Positions 24,477 through 33,908 are shown, counted from the stretch's first letter. The stretch is 64,000 nt of DNA from Kribbella sp. NBC_00382 (GCF_036067295.1 NZ_CP107954.1:620001-684000), one strand, 5' to 3'. Numbers and translations: made by a program. The notes: a model not told the origin generated them from the letters alone.

Positions 24477-25988
24477 TCAGAACGAATTTCGCCGCCGCAT
24501 CCGCCGCGGCCGCCCGTCGGGGTCATAGACATGGTCGTAGAGCGGCCGCGCCCACACCCTCGCCACCCGCCCGACCGGCACCGGCTCATGCCGCCGAAGC
24601 TGCCCCGCCGGCCGCGGCCCCACCTCGCCACCCGCATGCCAGGAGTCCAGCGCCTCCGCTGCGGCCTTCCACTGCTCAAAACCCTTTACCGGGTCAAGTT
24701 CGGGCTCGGCTCCCAAATGCTCCGACCACAGCTCCTCCCGTACCGACCGCGCCAGCCCGTCGCCGACCACGGCACACGTCAGCTCGCTGTCGTTGGTCCA
24801 CGAGCGCCGATTGAAGTTGTCCGACCCACACGTGAACCACTCGTCGTCCACCACACACACCTTCGCGTGCACGTAGATCGGCGTACCGGCGTCGTTCTCC
24901 AGGTCGTACACAGCAAAGCGATCTGGCGCTGCGGCATGCAACATATCGAGCGCCTGCAGTTGCCCGTACCGGGCCGGCGGCCCGCTGAACCGCCCGTCGG
25001 CATCCGGGTACCGCGGCACCACCGCGATCACCCGCAACTCCGGCGACCGCTCCAACGCCTCACACAACCCCTCGGCTACCACCGACGACCACAGGTACTG
25101 GTCCTCGAGGTAGATCAGCCGCCGCGCCCGCCCGAACGCCTTCCGATAAGCCCGCGCGATGCTGTACTCCCCCTTCGGCGCGAAGCGGAACGGCGGATGC
25201 TTGTGCCCGAACGTCCGCAACACCTGTACCGCGTGCTGCCCAGCCGCCGGCGGATCAGGAAACGTCTCCGGCAACTTCGACGGATGCCGCGGCATATCAG
25301 CCTTCCGCTGCACGAGTATCCGGTACGGCGTACGCCGGTCCAGCGGATGCGGATCGTCCCACCGCTCGACAAAAGTCCGGAGCACATCCCCAACAACCGG
25401 CCCGCGCAACTCCAGCGTCGCGTCATGCCACGGCGTCTGCTTCCCGTACCGCGGATCCATCGGCGCCTGCTGCGGATCCCCGAGATGCTTCGCGTCGTCA
25501 CGCCGTTGGTGACTCAGATCGATCCCACCAACGAACGCGACATCCTTCGCTGCCTCACCCCGATGGCGAATCACGAACATCTTCTGATGATGCGAAGCCA
25601 ACCGCCGCACCCGCTGATCCAGCAGCACCTCCGCCCCGGCCTCGTTCAGCTCGGTCCCCAGCCGCTGATTCTGCTGAGCATTGAACTGCACATGATCCGA
25701 ATGCGACCGCCACAACAACCCCCGAACCTCCACCCCCGCCTTGGCAAGATCACAAAGCACCTCACCAACGGACGGCCCACCCTCGTACAGCACCTCATCC
25801 GCATCCCCACGCCAATCCGTGAAGTAGACCCGGTCCCCCTCCCCCAACGCACACAACTCGTCATACAACCGCCGAAAATAAACGGCCCCATGCACCAGCA
25901 ACTTCACCGAGTTGCCGTCCGTCCACGCACTGTCGATATCGGTCGCCCGATTACCCCGCTCCTCAGCCGTCAAAAACCAATCACTCAT
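24477..25988 (-). CDS. Phospholipase D-like protein
   Basis: A 503-residue protein with two HKD phosphodiesterase motifs: HHQKMFVI...GGIDLSHQRRDD and YVHAKVCVVDDEWFTCGSDNFNRRS. The two-domain layout matches the PLD superfamily, which hydrolyses or transfers phospholipid head groups or other phosphodiesters. There is no signal peptide, and the C-terminus is very basic (RPRRMRRRNSF), which could favour membrane or nucleic acid contact. It is followed at 40 bp by the APH-type kinase gene on the same strand. Confidence 0.88.
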   Translation of the reverse strand: MSDWFLTAEERGNRATDIDSAWTDGNSVKLLVHGAVYFRRLYDELCALGEGDRVYFTDWRGDADEVLYEGGPSVGEVLCDLAKAGVEVRGLLWRSHSDHVQFNAQQNQRLGTELNEAGAEVLLDQRVRRLASHHQKMFVIRHRGEAAKDVAFVGGIDLSHQRRDDAKHLGDPQQAPMDPRYGKQTPWHDATLELRGPVVGDVLRTFVERWDDPHPLDRRTPYRILVQRKADMPRHPSKLPETFPDPPAAGQHAVQVLRTFGHKHPPFRFAPKGEYSIARAYRKAFGRARRLIYLEDQYLWSSVVAEGLCEALERSPELRVIAVVPRYPDADGRFSGPPARYGQLQALDMLHAAAPDRFAVYDLENDAGTPIYVHAKVCVVDDEWFTCGSDNFNRRSWTNDSELTCAVVGDGLARSVREELWSEHLGAEPELDPVKGFEQWKAAAEALDSWHAGGEVGPRPAGQLRRHEPVPVGRVARVWARPLYDHVYDPDGRPRRMRRRNSF

Positions 25989-26040
25989 CCACCCCAGGTA
26001 CCCCAGCCGAGTAGATCCGAACTGATGAGAGGGTGGGCGA

Positions 26041-26865
26041 GTGGATCAGGTGAGGCGAAGTACTGGCAGTGAAGGCGTCATCACCTTCGTCAAGCGAAGG
26101 GCCGGCAGTGTGCTCGCGCTCGGGCTGGTGTCGATGCTCGGGTGGAGCATGGCGGTCTCGGCGTCGATGCCGAGCTGGTACGAACCCGATCGCGAGTGCG
26201 AACAGGCCTTCCCCCTCGCCCAGGGCAACGGCCTGCACATCACCAGCGACTGGCTTCCCCCGCACGCGACCTGCGACTTCGGCGATGGCCAGGTCCACCA
26301 GTTCATCTCGCCGACCCGCTCAACAGTCCTGACGATCGTATTCGCCCTGACGGCGGCCCTGACCCTCTTCGGCCTGTACTTGATCATCCGCCGCCTGACC
26401 GACCCCGCCGGGACGGTCCGGTCCGCGGAAGCCGTCGACCTCCGCCGCCGCAAACTCCGTCACCTCGGAATCGGCGCCTTCCTGACCCTCCTGATCGTCG
26501 CCCTCTTCGCCGGCGCCAACGTCTTCGCAGCCTTCATGGGCGGCCCACCCGGCATGCTGATCGTCGCGCTCACCGCCACCGCCGCCCTCTCCGCAGTAGC
26601 AGCCGCCATCGACCGCGAACAAGGCCCCCTCCCCAGCACAGCCCGCGACTCCCACCGCCGAGGCGCGGTCGCCGGCTGCACCACCCTCGCCACCGTCTTC
26701 GTCGTCACAGTCGCCTCCGGCAACTTCCCCTTCTACCGAATCTGGGTAGCCCCGGTCGGCGCCATCACCTATCTACTTGTGACCACCCTCCAGTGGTCTC
26801 GCAATCGTGGAGCCGGGGATCGGAATGCAGTCGAGGAGGATTTGCTCTGGGGACCTCGTACTTGA
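26041..26865 (+). CDS. Hypothetical integral membrane protein
   Basis: A 274-residue membrane protein with one N-terminal helix, an extracytoplasmic segment containing Cys residues (PDRECEQAF, HATCDFG) and about four further helices. No family is recognised. It uses a GTG start. It is divergent from the phospholipase D gene, and its 3' end overlaps the convergent LacI regulator gene by 93 bp, an unusually long antisense overlap. Confidence 0.7.
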   Translation: MDQVRRSTGSEGVITFVKRRAGSVLALGLVSMLGWSMAVSASMPSWYEPDRECEQAFPLAQGNGLHITSDWLPPHATCDFGDGQVHQFISPTRSTVLTIVFALTAALTLFGLYLIIRRLTDPAGTVRSAEAVDLRRRKLRHLGIGAFLTLLIVALFAGANVFAAFMGGPPGMLIVALTATAALSAVAAAIDREQGPLPSTARDSHRRGAVAGCTTLATVFVVTVASGNFPFYRIWVAPVGAITYLLVTTLQWSRNRGAGDRNAVEEDLLWGPRT

Positions 26866-27849
26866 CGACGTGATCTGGTCGACTAGCAGGCGCACCGCTT
26901 GGCGGCCGAGGTTGTGGCGGGGGACTTCGAAGCCGCTCAGGTTCGGGTGGCCGGCGGGTTGGCCGAGGACGGCGATGGAGAGGTCGTCTGGGATTCGGAT
27001 GTCGTGGAGGGCGTCGAGTAGGGCGGCTGAGAGTGAGCCCGTGTCGGTCTCCTCGACGACGACGGCTGTCACGCCCTCGCCTCGCCAGCGCTCGACGAGA
27101 CCGCGGACCTCGGCGTCGGCGGCGCGTACGACGATTCGGCGTACCGGCAACCGTGCGGCTTGGGCTGCGGTGAGGACGCCTTGTTCGCGGTCGGTAGAGG
27201 AGAGGGCGTCATCGACGGAGCGCAGGTAGCGGATCTCGCGGTGGCCGGCCGCGACCAGGCGGTCGATGACGGCGGCGGAGGCGGCGACGTAGTCCACGCC
27301 TACGTACGGGATCCGGCCGGCCAGCTCGTCGCGCCGGCCGATGTAGACGAGGGGGAAGCCGCCGCCGAGCAGCCAATCGATCGGCTCCTCGGGTACATAC
27401 CGGCCGAAGAACAGGCAGCCGTCGGCGATCCTGGTACGCCGGATCGCGAGCTTGTCATCCGCCCGCCTCTCGGCACCGCCGGCCGCGTCCGGGTCGCCGG
27501 GCTCCCGCGCATCGAGACCGCCGGTGCCGGTGAAGAGGATTAGGTCTTGGCCTAGGGCGGCTGCTTCCTCCTCGATGCCGGCCAGGATCGGGTAGTAGAA
27601 GCCGTCCACCGCGGTCGGGAACGCGGATGCGAACGTGTACACCCCGATCATGTGATTACGCGCCGACGCCAGCCGCGTCGCAACCGGATCCGGCACATAG
27701 CCAAGCGTCTCAGCCGCCTTCAGCACCCGTTGCCGGGTCGATTCGGCCAGCCGCATGCCGTCGGTGTTCCCGGACAGGATCAGCGAAACCGTCGTCTGCG
27801 AAACCCCCGCAGCGGCGGCGATATCCGCCTGACGCGGCGCCCTTGCCAT
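26773..27849 (-). CDS. LacI-family transcriptional regulator
   Basis: A 358-residue LacI/GalR repressor. The helix-turn-helix is ADIAAAAGVSQTTVSLILSGNTDGMRLAESTRQRV and the rest is a periplasmic-binding-protein-like sensor domain for a sugar. The start MARAPRQ (27849) fits the AAGGTGAT site best; ATG 27855 and GTG 27858 are alternatives. An AGCTAAT-N4-ATTAGCT operator lies just upstream, shared with the divergent secreted glycosidase-like gene. It overlaps the convergent membrane protein gene by 93 bp. Confidence 0.9.
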   Translation of the reverse strand: MARAPRQADIAAAAGVSQTTVSLILSGNTDGMRLAESTRQRVLKAAETLGYVPDPVATRLASARNHMIGVYTFASAFPTAVDGFYYPILAGIEEEAAALGQDLILFTGTGGLDAREPGDPDAAGGAERRADDKLAIRRTRIADGCLFFGRYVPEEPIDWLLGGGFPLVYIGRRDELAGRIPYVGVDYVAASAAVIDRLVAAGHREIRYLRSVDDALSSTDREQGVLTAAQAARLPVRRIVVRAADAEVRGLVERWRGEGVTAVVVEETDTGSLSAALLDALHDIRIPDDLSIAVLGQPAGHPNLSGFEVPRHNLGRQAVRLLVDQITSSSTRSPEQILLDCIPIPGSTIARPLEGGHK

Positions 27850-27861
27850 AGACATCACCTT

Positions 27862-27879
27862 AGCTAATACGGATTAGCT
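27862..27879. promoter_or_regulatory. LacI-type operator
   Basis: AGCTAAT-N4-ATTAGCT is a perfect inverted repeat of LacI-family size, placed 13 bp before the regulator start and about 70 bp before the secreted glycosidase-like gene. It probably mediates autoregulation and sugar control of the divergent gene. Confidence 0.7.
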
Positions 27880-27948
27880 TATTGACGGACCGAACAGAAG
27901 AATCTCACACTCGGCAGCAACCGCCCCCGACAGTGTGAGGAATCAAGG

Positions 27949-28953
27949 ATGACGAACCTACCTCCCGTCAGCCGCCGGACCCTACTCCGCGGCACCGCCG
28001 GTCTCGGGCTCGGCCTCGCGGCCGGAGTACCGCTGACCACCTCCGCCCAGGCCGCGCCCGGTGGATTCCCCAACTACAGCTACACAAGAGTCGCGTTCAC
28101 CAAGGCCAACCTGCGCTACAACCCCACCGGCGAGCTGATCTTCCCCAGCGTCCGCGGCACCGTCGGCCGGATCAGCAACGCCCTCGGCCGCTTCTACCTG
28201 TACTACGCCCCGCACGACGCCCCCGGCGGCCTCTGCCTCGCGTACTCCAACTCGCTAGGCGGCCCCTATACGGAGTACCAGAGCAATCCGATCATCGCCC
28301 GCACCTGGTCGCCGTACTACAACGTCTCGCACGTCTCCTCACCCCACGCACTGTGGAACGACGACGTCAACGAGATGTGGATGTACTTCCACGGCGAGAA
28401 CACCACCACCCGCCTGGCCCGCTCGACCGACGGCATCCACTTCACCTACGACAAAGTCGTGCTCTCCACCTCGATGCTCCCAGCCGGTACGACGGAAACC
28501 TCGTACGCGCGAGTCTTCCGCCACGACCTCCCGTCGAAGAATGCCAGGTACGTGATGGTCTTCATGATCAACACCACCGCGAACCGTCGCTCGATCGGCT
28601 GGGGCTGGTCGTCCGACGCCCGCAACTGGTCCTTCTCGCAGACGCCGCTGATCAACCCGCAGGACGTCGGCGCGACCAACATCGGCGCCCCGGCGATTGC
28701 CGAGCGCAACGGTTCGACGTACGTCATCTACCACACGAACATCGAGGCCGGCGGCTCGATGCGGATCACCGAGGTGGGCACCAACTTCGACAAGCGCAAC
28801 CACCTCGGCGTCTTCCACGCACCGCTCGCCGGCGCACCGGACAACGGCCGGTGCGCGGCGCCCGCGTTCGGCTCGGACAACGGCGTGGAGTACATGATCT
28901 ACGAAGCCGGCGAACGCCTCGCCGGCTCCATCGCCATCGCCAAAGCCGTCTGA
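27949..28953 (+). CDS. Exported five-bladed beta-propeller glycosidase-like protein
   Basis: A 334-residue protein with a Tat signal (SRRTLLRGTAGLGLGLAAGVPLTTSAQA). The mature part has repeated Trp/Tyr-rich blades (FYLYYAPHDAPGGLCLAYS, ALWNDDVNEMWMYFHGEN, STYVIYHTN, VEYMIYEAG) typical of GH43/GH32/GH68-like beta-propellers. It probably acts on, or binds, an extracellular glycan. It is divergent from a LacI regulator. The exact glycoside hydrolase family cannot be fixed by eye. Confidence 0.75.
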   Translation: MTNLPPVSRRTLLRGTAGLGLGLAAGVPLTTSAQAAPGGFPNYSYTRVAFTKANLRYNPTGELIFPSVRGTVGRISNALGRFYLYYAPHDAPGGLCLAYSNSLGGPYTEYQSNPIIARTWSPYYNVSHVSSPHALWNDDVNEMWMYFHGENTTTRLARSTDGIHFTYDKVVLSTSMLPAGTTETSYARVFRHDLPSKNARYVMVFMINTTANRRSIGWGWSSDARNWSFSQTPLINPQDVGATNIGAPAIAERNGSTYVIYHTNIEAGGSMRITEVGTNFDKRNHLGVFHAPLAGAPDNGRCAAPAFGSDNGVEYMIYEAGERLAGSIAIAKAV

Positions 28954-28957
28954 ACCA

Positions 28958-30346
28958 CTAACCAGGCTTGATGTTCTGATTCAGATGGAACACGTTGCCC
29001 GGGTCGAACTCCGCCTTGACCCGGGCAAGCCGGTCATAGTTCTCCCGCCCGTACCCGGCCATGACTCGATCAGCACCCTCGTCACCGATGAAGTTCAGGT
29101 AGACCGCACCCGTCGACCACGGCTTCATCTCGGTGCAGACGTTCCGCGCCCACTCGATCCCCCGCTGGTCATCAGCAGCATCGGCCCACAGCCCGAACGG
29201 ATGGACCACCCAAGCAGCACTCCGGTGTGGCAACGGCCACTTGCCGGCATCGCGCGCGACCGCACCGCCCCACGGCACCAGGATCTGCTGCGAAGGCGAC
29301 GGATGCAGCATGCCGGCCGCAGCCCCGGCGAACGCGCCGATCGCCTCGTCGGGGAGCTCACTCAAATGCTCCGCCGACCAGTAGTTCCGGAACCCCGGCG
29401 GATCATCCAGAGCCGACTGGATCGCCGAGTACGGCATCTCCGCGATCATCACTCCCTCAGGCGACAGGTCCATCATCGGCTGGAAGACAGCCCGCGTCTC
29501 CTCCTCGGTCCCGGCATAGAACGCGGCCGCGCCGACCAACCGCTCGCCCTGCAGATGTACCGGAACGAAGTCCTCCGGCGGCCCGGTGAGGTAAATGACC
29601 CCACCGCCCAGCTCGTCCGGTACCCCCGCCTCGATCAGATCGCGGTACCGGCGGATCACCTCCGGCCCGGCATCAGCCGGCCAGAACAGCATCGCCAGCG
29701 TCATCGAGGTCAGCGGCCGCAGCTTGAACGTCAGCGACGTCGCCACCCCGAAGTTGCCGCCGCCACCGTGCAGCGCCCAGAACAGCTCGGTGTTCTTGGT
29801 CTCGTCGGCGATCACCAACTGACCGTCCGCGGTGATCAGCTCCGCCGACACCAGACTGTCGCAGGCCAACCCGAACTTGCGCTCCAACCATCCGGACCCG
29901 CCCCCCAGCGTCAGCCCGGCCACCCCCGTTGTCGAAACCCGGCCGCCGGTCGTCGCCAGCCAGTACTGCTGACAGGCGCCATCGACATCCGCCCAGGTCG
30001 CACCGCCGGCAACCCGAGCGAGCTTCGCCTCCGGATCGACCTGTACGGACCGCATCTTGCGCAGGTCGACGACGATGCCGCCCTCCGTCACCCCCGCGCC
30101 GGCAACGCTGTGGCCTCCCCCTCGTACCGCGATCTCCAGCCCCTCCGAGACCCCGTACCGCACCGCCGCGGCGACGTCGGCCGCCGACTCGCACTGCGCG
30201 ATCACCCCCGGCCGCTTGTCGATCATCGCGTTGAACACCGACCTGGCTCCGTCGTAGGCCGGATCGCCAGGCCGGATCACCTCTCCCCCGAACCCGTCCG
30301 GCCGCCCCCGATGAGATCCAGGCGAACGCGCCATCGTGTCGGACAT
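28958..30346 (-). CDS. FAD-linked oxidase (berberine-bridge-enzyme type)
   Basis: A 462-residue FAD-binding oxidoreductase. The PP-loop region and covalent flavin histidine are in IAVRGGGHSVAGAGV, followed by GLTLGGGSGWLERKFGLACD; the C-terminal BBE motif is AVYLNFIGDEGADRVMAGYGRENYDRLARVKAEFDPGNVFHLNQNI. No second covalent-link cysteine is apparent. Substrates in this family are alcohols, sugars or secondary metabolites. A strong GGGGGAG precedes the ATG; a 72-bp upstream extension is rejected. It converges on the secreted glycosidase-like gene with a 4-bp gap. Confidence 0.88.
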   Translation of the reverse strand: MSDTMARSPGSHRGRPDGFGGEVIRPGDPAYDGARSVFNAMIDKRPGVIAQCESAADVAAAVRYGVSEGLEIAVRGGGHSVAGAGVTEGGIVVDLRKMRSVQVDPEAKLARVAGGATWADVDGACQQYWLATTGGRVSTTGVAGLTLGGGSGWLERKFGLACDSLVSAELITADGQLVIADETKNTELFWALHGGGGNFGVATSLTFKLRPLTSMTLAMLFWPADAGPEVIRRYRDLIEAGVPDELGGGVIYLTGPPEDFVPVHLQGERLVGAAAFYAGTEEETRAVFQPMMDLSPEGVMIAEMPYSAIQSALDDPPGFRNYWSAEHLSELPDEAIGAFAGAAAGMLHPSPSQQILVPWGGAVARDAGKWPLPHRSAAWVVHPFGLWADAADDQRGIEWARNVCTEMKPWSTGAVYLNFIGDEGADRVMAGYGRENYDRLARVKAEFDPGNVFHLNQNIKPG

Positions 30347-30540
30347 GGGAACTCCCCCCTTGCTCAGCTGCTCCCCAGTTGACACCCCGATGCTGCGCCC
30401 GCTCACCGGGCCGGTCAACGCTTCGCCGCTTACCGAAAGCTGACGCGAATCCCTTGTCTACCAAGGGTTTCCACCCGGCTACGGTCGGCACCCAAAGCCG
30501 CACCACGCCCTCGGTAATCGCTTGCCGATAGGATTGGCAG

Positions 30541-31782
30541 ATGACCGTCACCGACGCGCAGACCGCCGCAGTACTGGGTGGACCCGGGCAGGTCCTCTCC
30601 GATGCCGACGTCACCGCCTTCATCCACGAGCAGCTGGCCGGTGCGGGTCTCGACGGCCGGAGCGTCTGCGTCATCGTCCCGGACGCCACCCGGAGCTGCC
30701 CGCTGCCGCTCCTGCTGAAGGCGGTCCACGGCGCCTTGACCGGCAAGGTCTCCCGGCTGACCGTGCTCGTTGCCCTCGGCACCCATGCCGAGATGTCCGC
30801 CGAGGAGCTGACGACCCACCTCGGCGGCGAGTACGACGTACTCAACCACGAATGGTGGAAGGACGAGACGTTCGCCGACCTCGGCACGATCAGCGCGGAC
30901 AAGGTCGGTGAGATCTCCGGCGGCCTGCTGCACGAAGCCGTCCCGGTCCGGCTCAACCGCGCGGTCGTCGAGCATGACGTCGCCCTCGTCGTCGGCCCGG
31001 TCTTCCCGCACGAGGTGGTCGGCTTCTCCGGCGGCAACAAGTACTTCTTTCCGGGCGTCGCCGGGCAGGAGGTCATCGACCTCTCGCACTGGCTCGGCGC
31101 GCTGATCACCAGCGCCGGCATCATCGGTACGCCGGGCATCACCCCGGTCCGCGCGCTGATCGACGAGGCCGCCGCACTCATCCCGGCCGACAAGCTCGCG
31201 ATCAGCGTCGTCGCCCAATCCGGTACGAACGGCCTGCATGCGGTGGCTTTCGGCGATACCGCATCCTCCTGGCAAGCTGCAGCCGCCGTCTCCGCGCAGA
31301 CCCACGTCCGCTACCTCGACCGGCCGGTACGCCGGGTCGTCTCGCTGATGCCGTCGCGCTATCAGGACATCTGGACCGCGGCCAAGGGCTTCTACAAGGT
31401 CGAGCCGATCGTGGCCGATGGCGGCGAGGTCATCCTCTACGCGCCCCACGTGACCCGGTTGGCCGCGATGCATCCGGAGATCGAGCAGATCGGTTACCAC
31501 TGCCGCGACTACTTCCTCGGCCAGTGGGATTCGTTCCGCTCGATGCATTGGGGTGTACTCGCGCACTCGACCCATCTCCGGGGTGCGGGGACCTGGGATC
31601 CGGTCAACGGCGAGCGCTGCCGGGTCGACGTCACGCTGGCGACGGGCATACCGGAGGACGTCGTCCGGGGCGCCAATCTCGGGTACCTGGATCCGGCGGG
31701 GTTCGAGCTTTCGCAGTACGAGAACGACCCGGAGACCCTGGTCATCCCGAACGCCGGCGAGATCCTGCATCGACTCCGCTGA
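30541..31782 (+). CDS. LarA-like nickel-pincer racemase family protein (DUF2088)
   Basis: A 413-residue protein of the lactate racemase LarA superfamily. The DATRSCP motif near the N-terminus, the catalytic-type histidines in LGTHAEMS, FPHEVVGFSGGNKYFFPGVAGQEVID and LSHWLGAL, and the lysine in GGNKY match LarA's cofactor and catalytic positions. These enzymes use a nickel-pincer nucleotide to epimerise hydroxy acids. The maturation genes larB, larC and larE are not in the window. The substrate could be lactate or another 2-hydroxy acid. Confidence 0.82.
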   Translation: MTVTDAQTAAVLGGPGQVLSDADVTAFIHEQLAGAGLDGRSVCVIVPDATRSCPLPLLLKAVHGALTGKVSRLTVLVALGTHAEMSAEELTTHLGGEYDVLNHEWWKDETFADLGTISADKVGEISGGLLHEAVPVRLNRAVVEHDVALVVGPVFPHEVVGFSGGNKYFFPGVAGQEVIDLSHWLGALITSAGIIGTPGITPVRALIDEAAALIPADKLAISVVAQSGTNGLHAVAFGDTASSWQAAAAVSAQTHVRYLDRPVRRVVSLMPSRYQDIWTAAKGFYKVEPIVADGGEVILYAPHVTRLAAMHPEIEQIGYHCRDYFLGQWDSFRSMHWGVLAHSTHLRGAGTWDPVNGERCRVDVTLATGIPEDVVRGANLGYLDPAGFELSQYENDPETLVIPNAGEILHRLR

Positions 31783-31815
31783 CACGGACCTGACTGACGG
31801 GTAACCTTCGCTGGT

Positions 31816-33297
31816 ATGACTGCTGAGGCTGGATCAGGACAGGGCCGGGTCGAGGTCGCCATCGTCGGGTCCGGGTTCGCCGGGATCTGCATGGCGATCA
31901 AGCTCCGCCAGGCCGGCTGCGAGAACTTCGTCATCCTCGAGCAGGCCGATCGCCTCGGCGGCACCTGGCGCGACAACACGTATCCGGGCTGCGCCTGCGA
32001 CGTACCGTCGTACCTGTACTCCTTCTCGTTCGAGCAGAATCCGCGCTGGACGAGGATGTTCGCGCCCTGGGACGAGATCCTGGCCTACCTGGAGCACTGC
32101 GCCGCGAAGTACGGGATCGCGGACAATATCCGGTACGGCTCGGACGTCACCGAAGCGGCGTACGACGAAACGACCGGGCACTGGACCGTCACGATCAACG
32201 GCACCGAGACGCTCGAGACGCAGGCGCTGGTGAGCGGGGTGGGCAACCTGCACAAGCCCAAGTTCCCTGACATCGCCGGCCTCGATTCCTTTACTGGTAA
32301 GGCTTTTCACTCGTCGCAGTGGGAGCACGAGCACGACCTGACCGGCAAGCGGGTGGCGGTTATCGGGACGGGCGCCTCGGCGATCCAGTTCGTCCCTCGC
32401 GTTGCCGAGCAGGCGGCGCAGGTCGATCTGTACCAGCGGACGCCGCCGTGGATCACGTCCAAGCCGGACCGCGCGATCGGTTCGCTGGAGCGGTCGCTGC
32501 ATGCACGGTTCCCGGCCGGGCAGCGGGCGATCCGCGACATCATCTTCTGGGGGCTGGAGGCGCGCGGGCTCGGCTTCGCGGGCAACCCTCGCCTGATGAA
32601 GGGGCTCGAGCTGCAGGCCAAGCGGCAGCTCCACAAACAGGTCACTGATCCGGTACTCCGGGAGAAGCTGACGCCCGATTACCAGATCGGCTGCAAGCGG
32701 GTCCTCATTTCGAATGACTACTATCCGGCGCTGGCTCGAGACAATGTCGAGGTCGTCACGGACGGGATCGCGCGGGTGACGCCGACCGGCGTGGTCACCG
32801 CGGACGGGGTCGAGCGGGAGTGCGACACGATCGTGTACGGGACCGGGTTCGAGGTGTCCGGGAACCTGACCCGGATCGGCATCCTCGGGCGGGACGGGGT
32901 CGAACTGGCCGACGCGTGGAAGCAGAACGGGATCGGCGCGCACCTGGGCATCACGGTGGCCGGCTACCCGAACCTGTTCCTGCTCGTCGGGCCGAACACG
33001 GCGCTCGGGCACTCGTCGATGGTGTTCATGATCGAGGCACAGGTCCGGTACGTGATGCAGGCGCTCGATCTGCTGCGCCGGCGCAACGCCACCGCGGTCG
33101 AGGTGCGTGAGGACGTCCAGGAACGGTTCGTCACCGATGTCCAGCACGACCTCGACGGCAGCGTCTGGCAGGGCGGCTGCACCAGCTGGTACCTGGACGC
33201 CCAGGGCCGCAACTCCACCATCTGGCCGGATTTCACCCTCACGTACTGGCGCCGCACCCGCCGCCTGAACCCGGCTGACTACGTCATCACCCACTGA
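31816..33297 (+). CDS. Flavin-dependent Baeyer-Villiger monooxygenase
   Basis: A 493-residue class B flavoprotein monooxygenase. It has the FAD Rossmann motif AIVGSGFAGICMA, the BVMO fingerprint FxGxxxHxxxW as FTGKAFHSSQW, and the NADPH Rossmann motif VAVIGTGASAIQFVP. It probably inserts oxygen into a ketone to form an ester or lactone, or oxidises a heteroatom. It starts 33 bp after the LarA-like gene in the same direction, so they may be co-transcribed. Substrate unknown. Confidence 0.88.
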   Translation: MTAEAGSGQGRVEVAIVGSGFAGICMAIKLRQAGCENFVILEQADRLGGTWRDNTYPGCACDVPSYLYSFSFEQNPRWTRMFAPWDEILAYLEHCAAKYGIADNIRYGSDVTEAAYDETTGHWTVTINGTETLETQALVSGVGNLHKPKFPDIAGLDSFTGKAFHSSQWEHEHDLTGKRVAVIGTGASAIQFVPRVAEQAAQVDLYQRTPPWITSKPDRAIGSLERSLHARFPAGQRAIRDIIFWGLEARGLGFAGNPRLMKGLELQAKRQLHKQVTDPVLREKLTPDYQIGCKRVLISNDYYPALARDNVEVVTDGIARVTPTGVVTADGVERECDTIVYGTGFEVSGNLTRIGILGRDGVELADAWKQNGIGAHLGITVAGYPNLFLLVGPNTALGHSSMVFMIEAQVRYVMQALDLLRRRNATAVEVREDVQERFVTDVQHDLDGSVWQGGCTSWYLDAQGRNSTIWPDFTLTYWRRTRRLNPADYVITH

Positions 33298-33419
33298 CCC
33301 TGAGGCGCCCCGGACTACTGGAGTAGGAGACGGTCAGGGTCGGCGTACGACTATAGGCGGAGACGAAGACAGGTCTTTGGACCGACGCTTTCCCCTCGTT
33401 TCCGGAGGACTCTAGAACC

Positions 33420-33515
33420 ATGAACCTCCTCCAGATCCTCAGCACAGTCGTCATCGTCGGCGGTGTCGTGATCACCGCCCTGATCGCCATCATCCCCACG
33501 GTCGTAGACCGCTGA
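33420..33515 (+). CDS. 31-residue single-helix membrane protein, copy 1
   Basis: A short frame (ATG to TGA, 32 codons) encodes a 31-residue peptide: MNLLQILS, then a hydrophobic helix ending ALIAIIPTVVDR. GGAGG lies 11 nt upstream. A second 31-residue protein at 34035 is identical at 19 positions and shares the PTVVDR C-terminus. About 70 bp of 5' leader are also conserved between the two (GACCGA-N12-GTTTCCG, then 19 of 25 matches up to the ATG). The peptide should insert as one helix. No family is recognised. Confidence 0.7.
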   Translation: MNLLQILSTVVIVGGVVITALIAIIPTVVDR

Positions 33516-33523
33516 ATCAGTCC

Positions 33524-33612
33524 CCGCACTCGAGCCGGGCGCGCTTCCACCCAAACCCCCACGCCCCGGTAGCCGGCCCAGGCGCCACCAGCCACCGAGC
33601 GCTCGAGTGCGG
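33524..33612 (+). other. Long-range inverted repeat after small membrane gene 1
   Basis: Perfect 12-bp arms CCGCACTCGAGC (33524-33535) and GCTCGAGTGCGG (33601-33612) enclose 65 nt and begin 8 nt after the first small gene's stop. This could fold as the base of a structured 3' end or separate RNA. Confidence 0.5.
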
Positions 33613-33668
33613 CCGCCCCACCCGAAGAACCTCGGGGGGTTCATCGGCCGTGGAGCATTAGTAGTACA

Positions 33669-33712
33669 CCGGCGCCGCGATCAACCACGCCCAGCGTGGT
33701 CCGCGGCGCCGG
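33669..33712 (+). other. Stem-loop in the small-gene spacer
   Basis: CCGGCGCCGCG pairs with CGCGGCGCCGG (11 bp), with an inner CCACGC/GCGTGG stem and 3-nt loop. It is a very stable two-step hairpin in the region between the two small membrane genes, outside any convincing protein gene. Confidence 0.55.
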
Positions 33713-33787
33713 CTGCGCGACAACAGAGCCAGCGCGCGAGATGCCGGACAACCAGCTGCTGCGGCAGAGCGGGTGCGCGACAGCTCA

Positions 33788-33824
33788 CGAGCAGCTGCTG
33801 GCGCGCAGCGCCAGCGCTAGCTCG
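33788..33824 (+). other. Second stem-loop in the small-gene spacer
   Basis: CGAGC/GCTCG outer arms and a perfect CTGGCGC-gca-GCGCCAG inner hairpin. Together with the neighbouring hairpins this suggests a structured RNA between the paralogous genes. Confidence 0.5.
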
Positions 33825-33869
33825 CTCTCCATCTCTCGGGCTGCGTACTACTTCGCACTACCAGAAACG

Positions 33870-33908
33870 CCGACGCCGGCCGTCCCCGTAGGGGGCGGCC
33901 GGCGTCGG
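33870..33908. terminator. Strong stem-loop before small membrane gene 2
   Basis: A perfect 13-bp stem (CCGACGCCGGCCG / CGGCCGGCGTCGG) with an inner CCCC-gta-GGGG hairpin, followed by a T-rich stretch (TGGTTCTGTTTATT). It is a likely terminator for the transcript of the first small gene and spacer. Confidence 0.75.
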
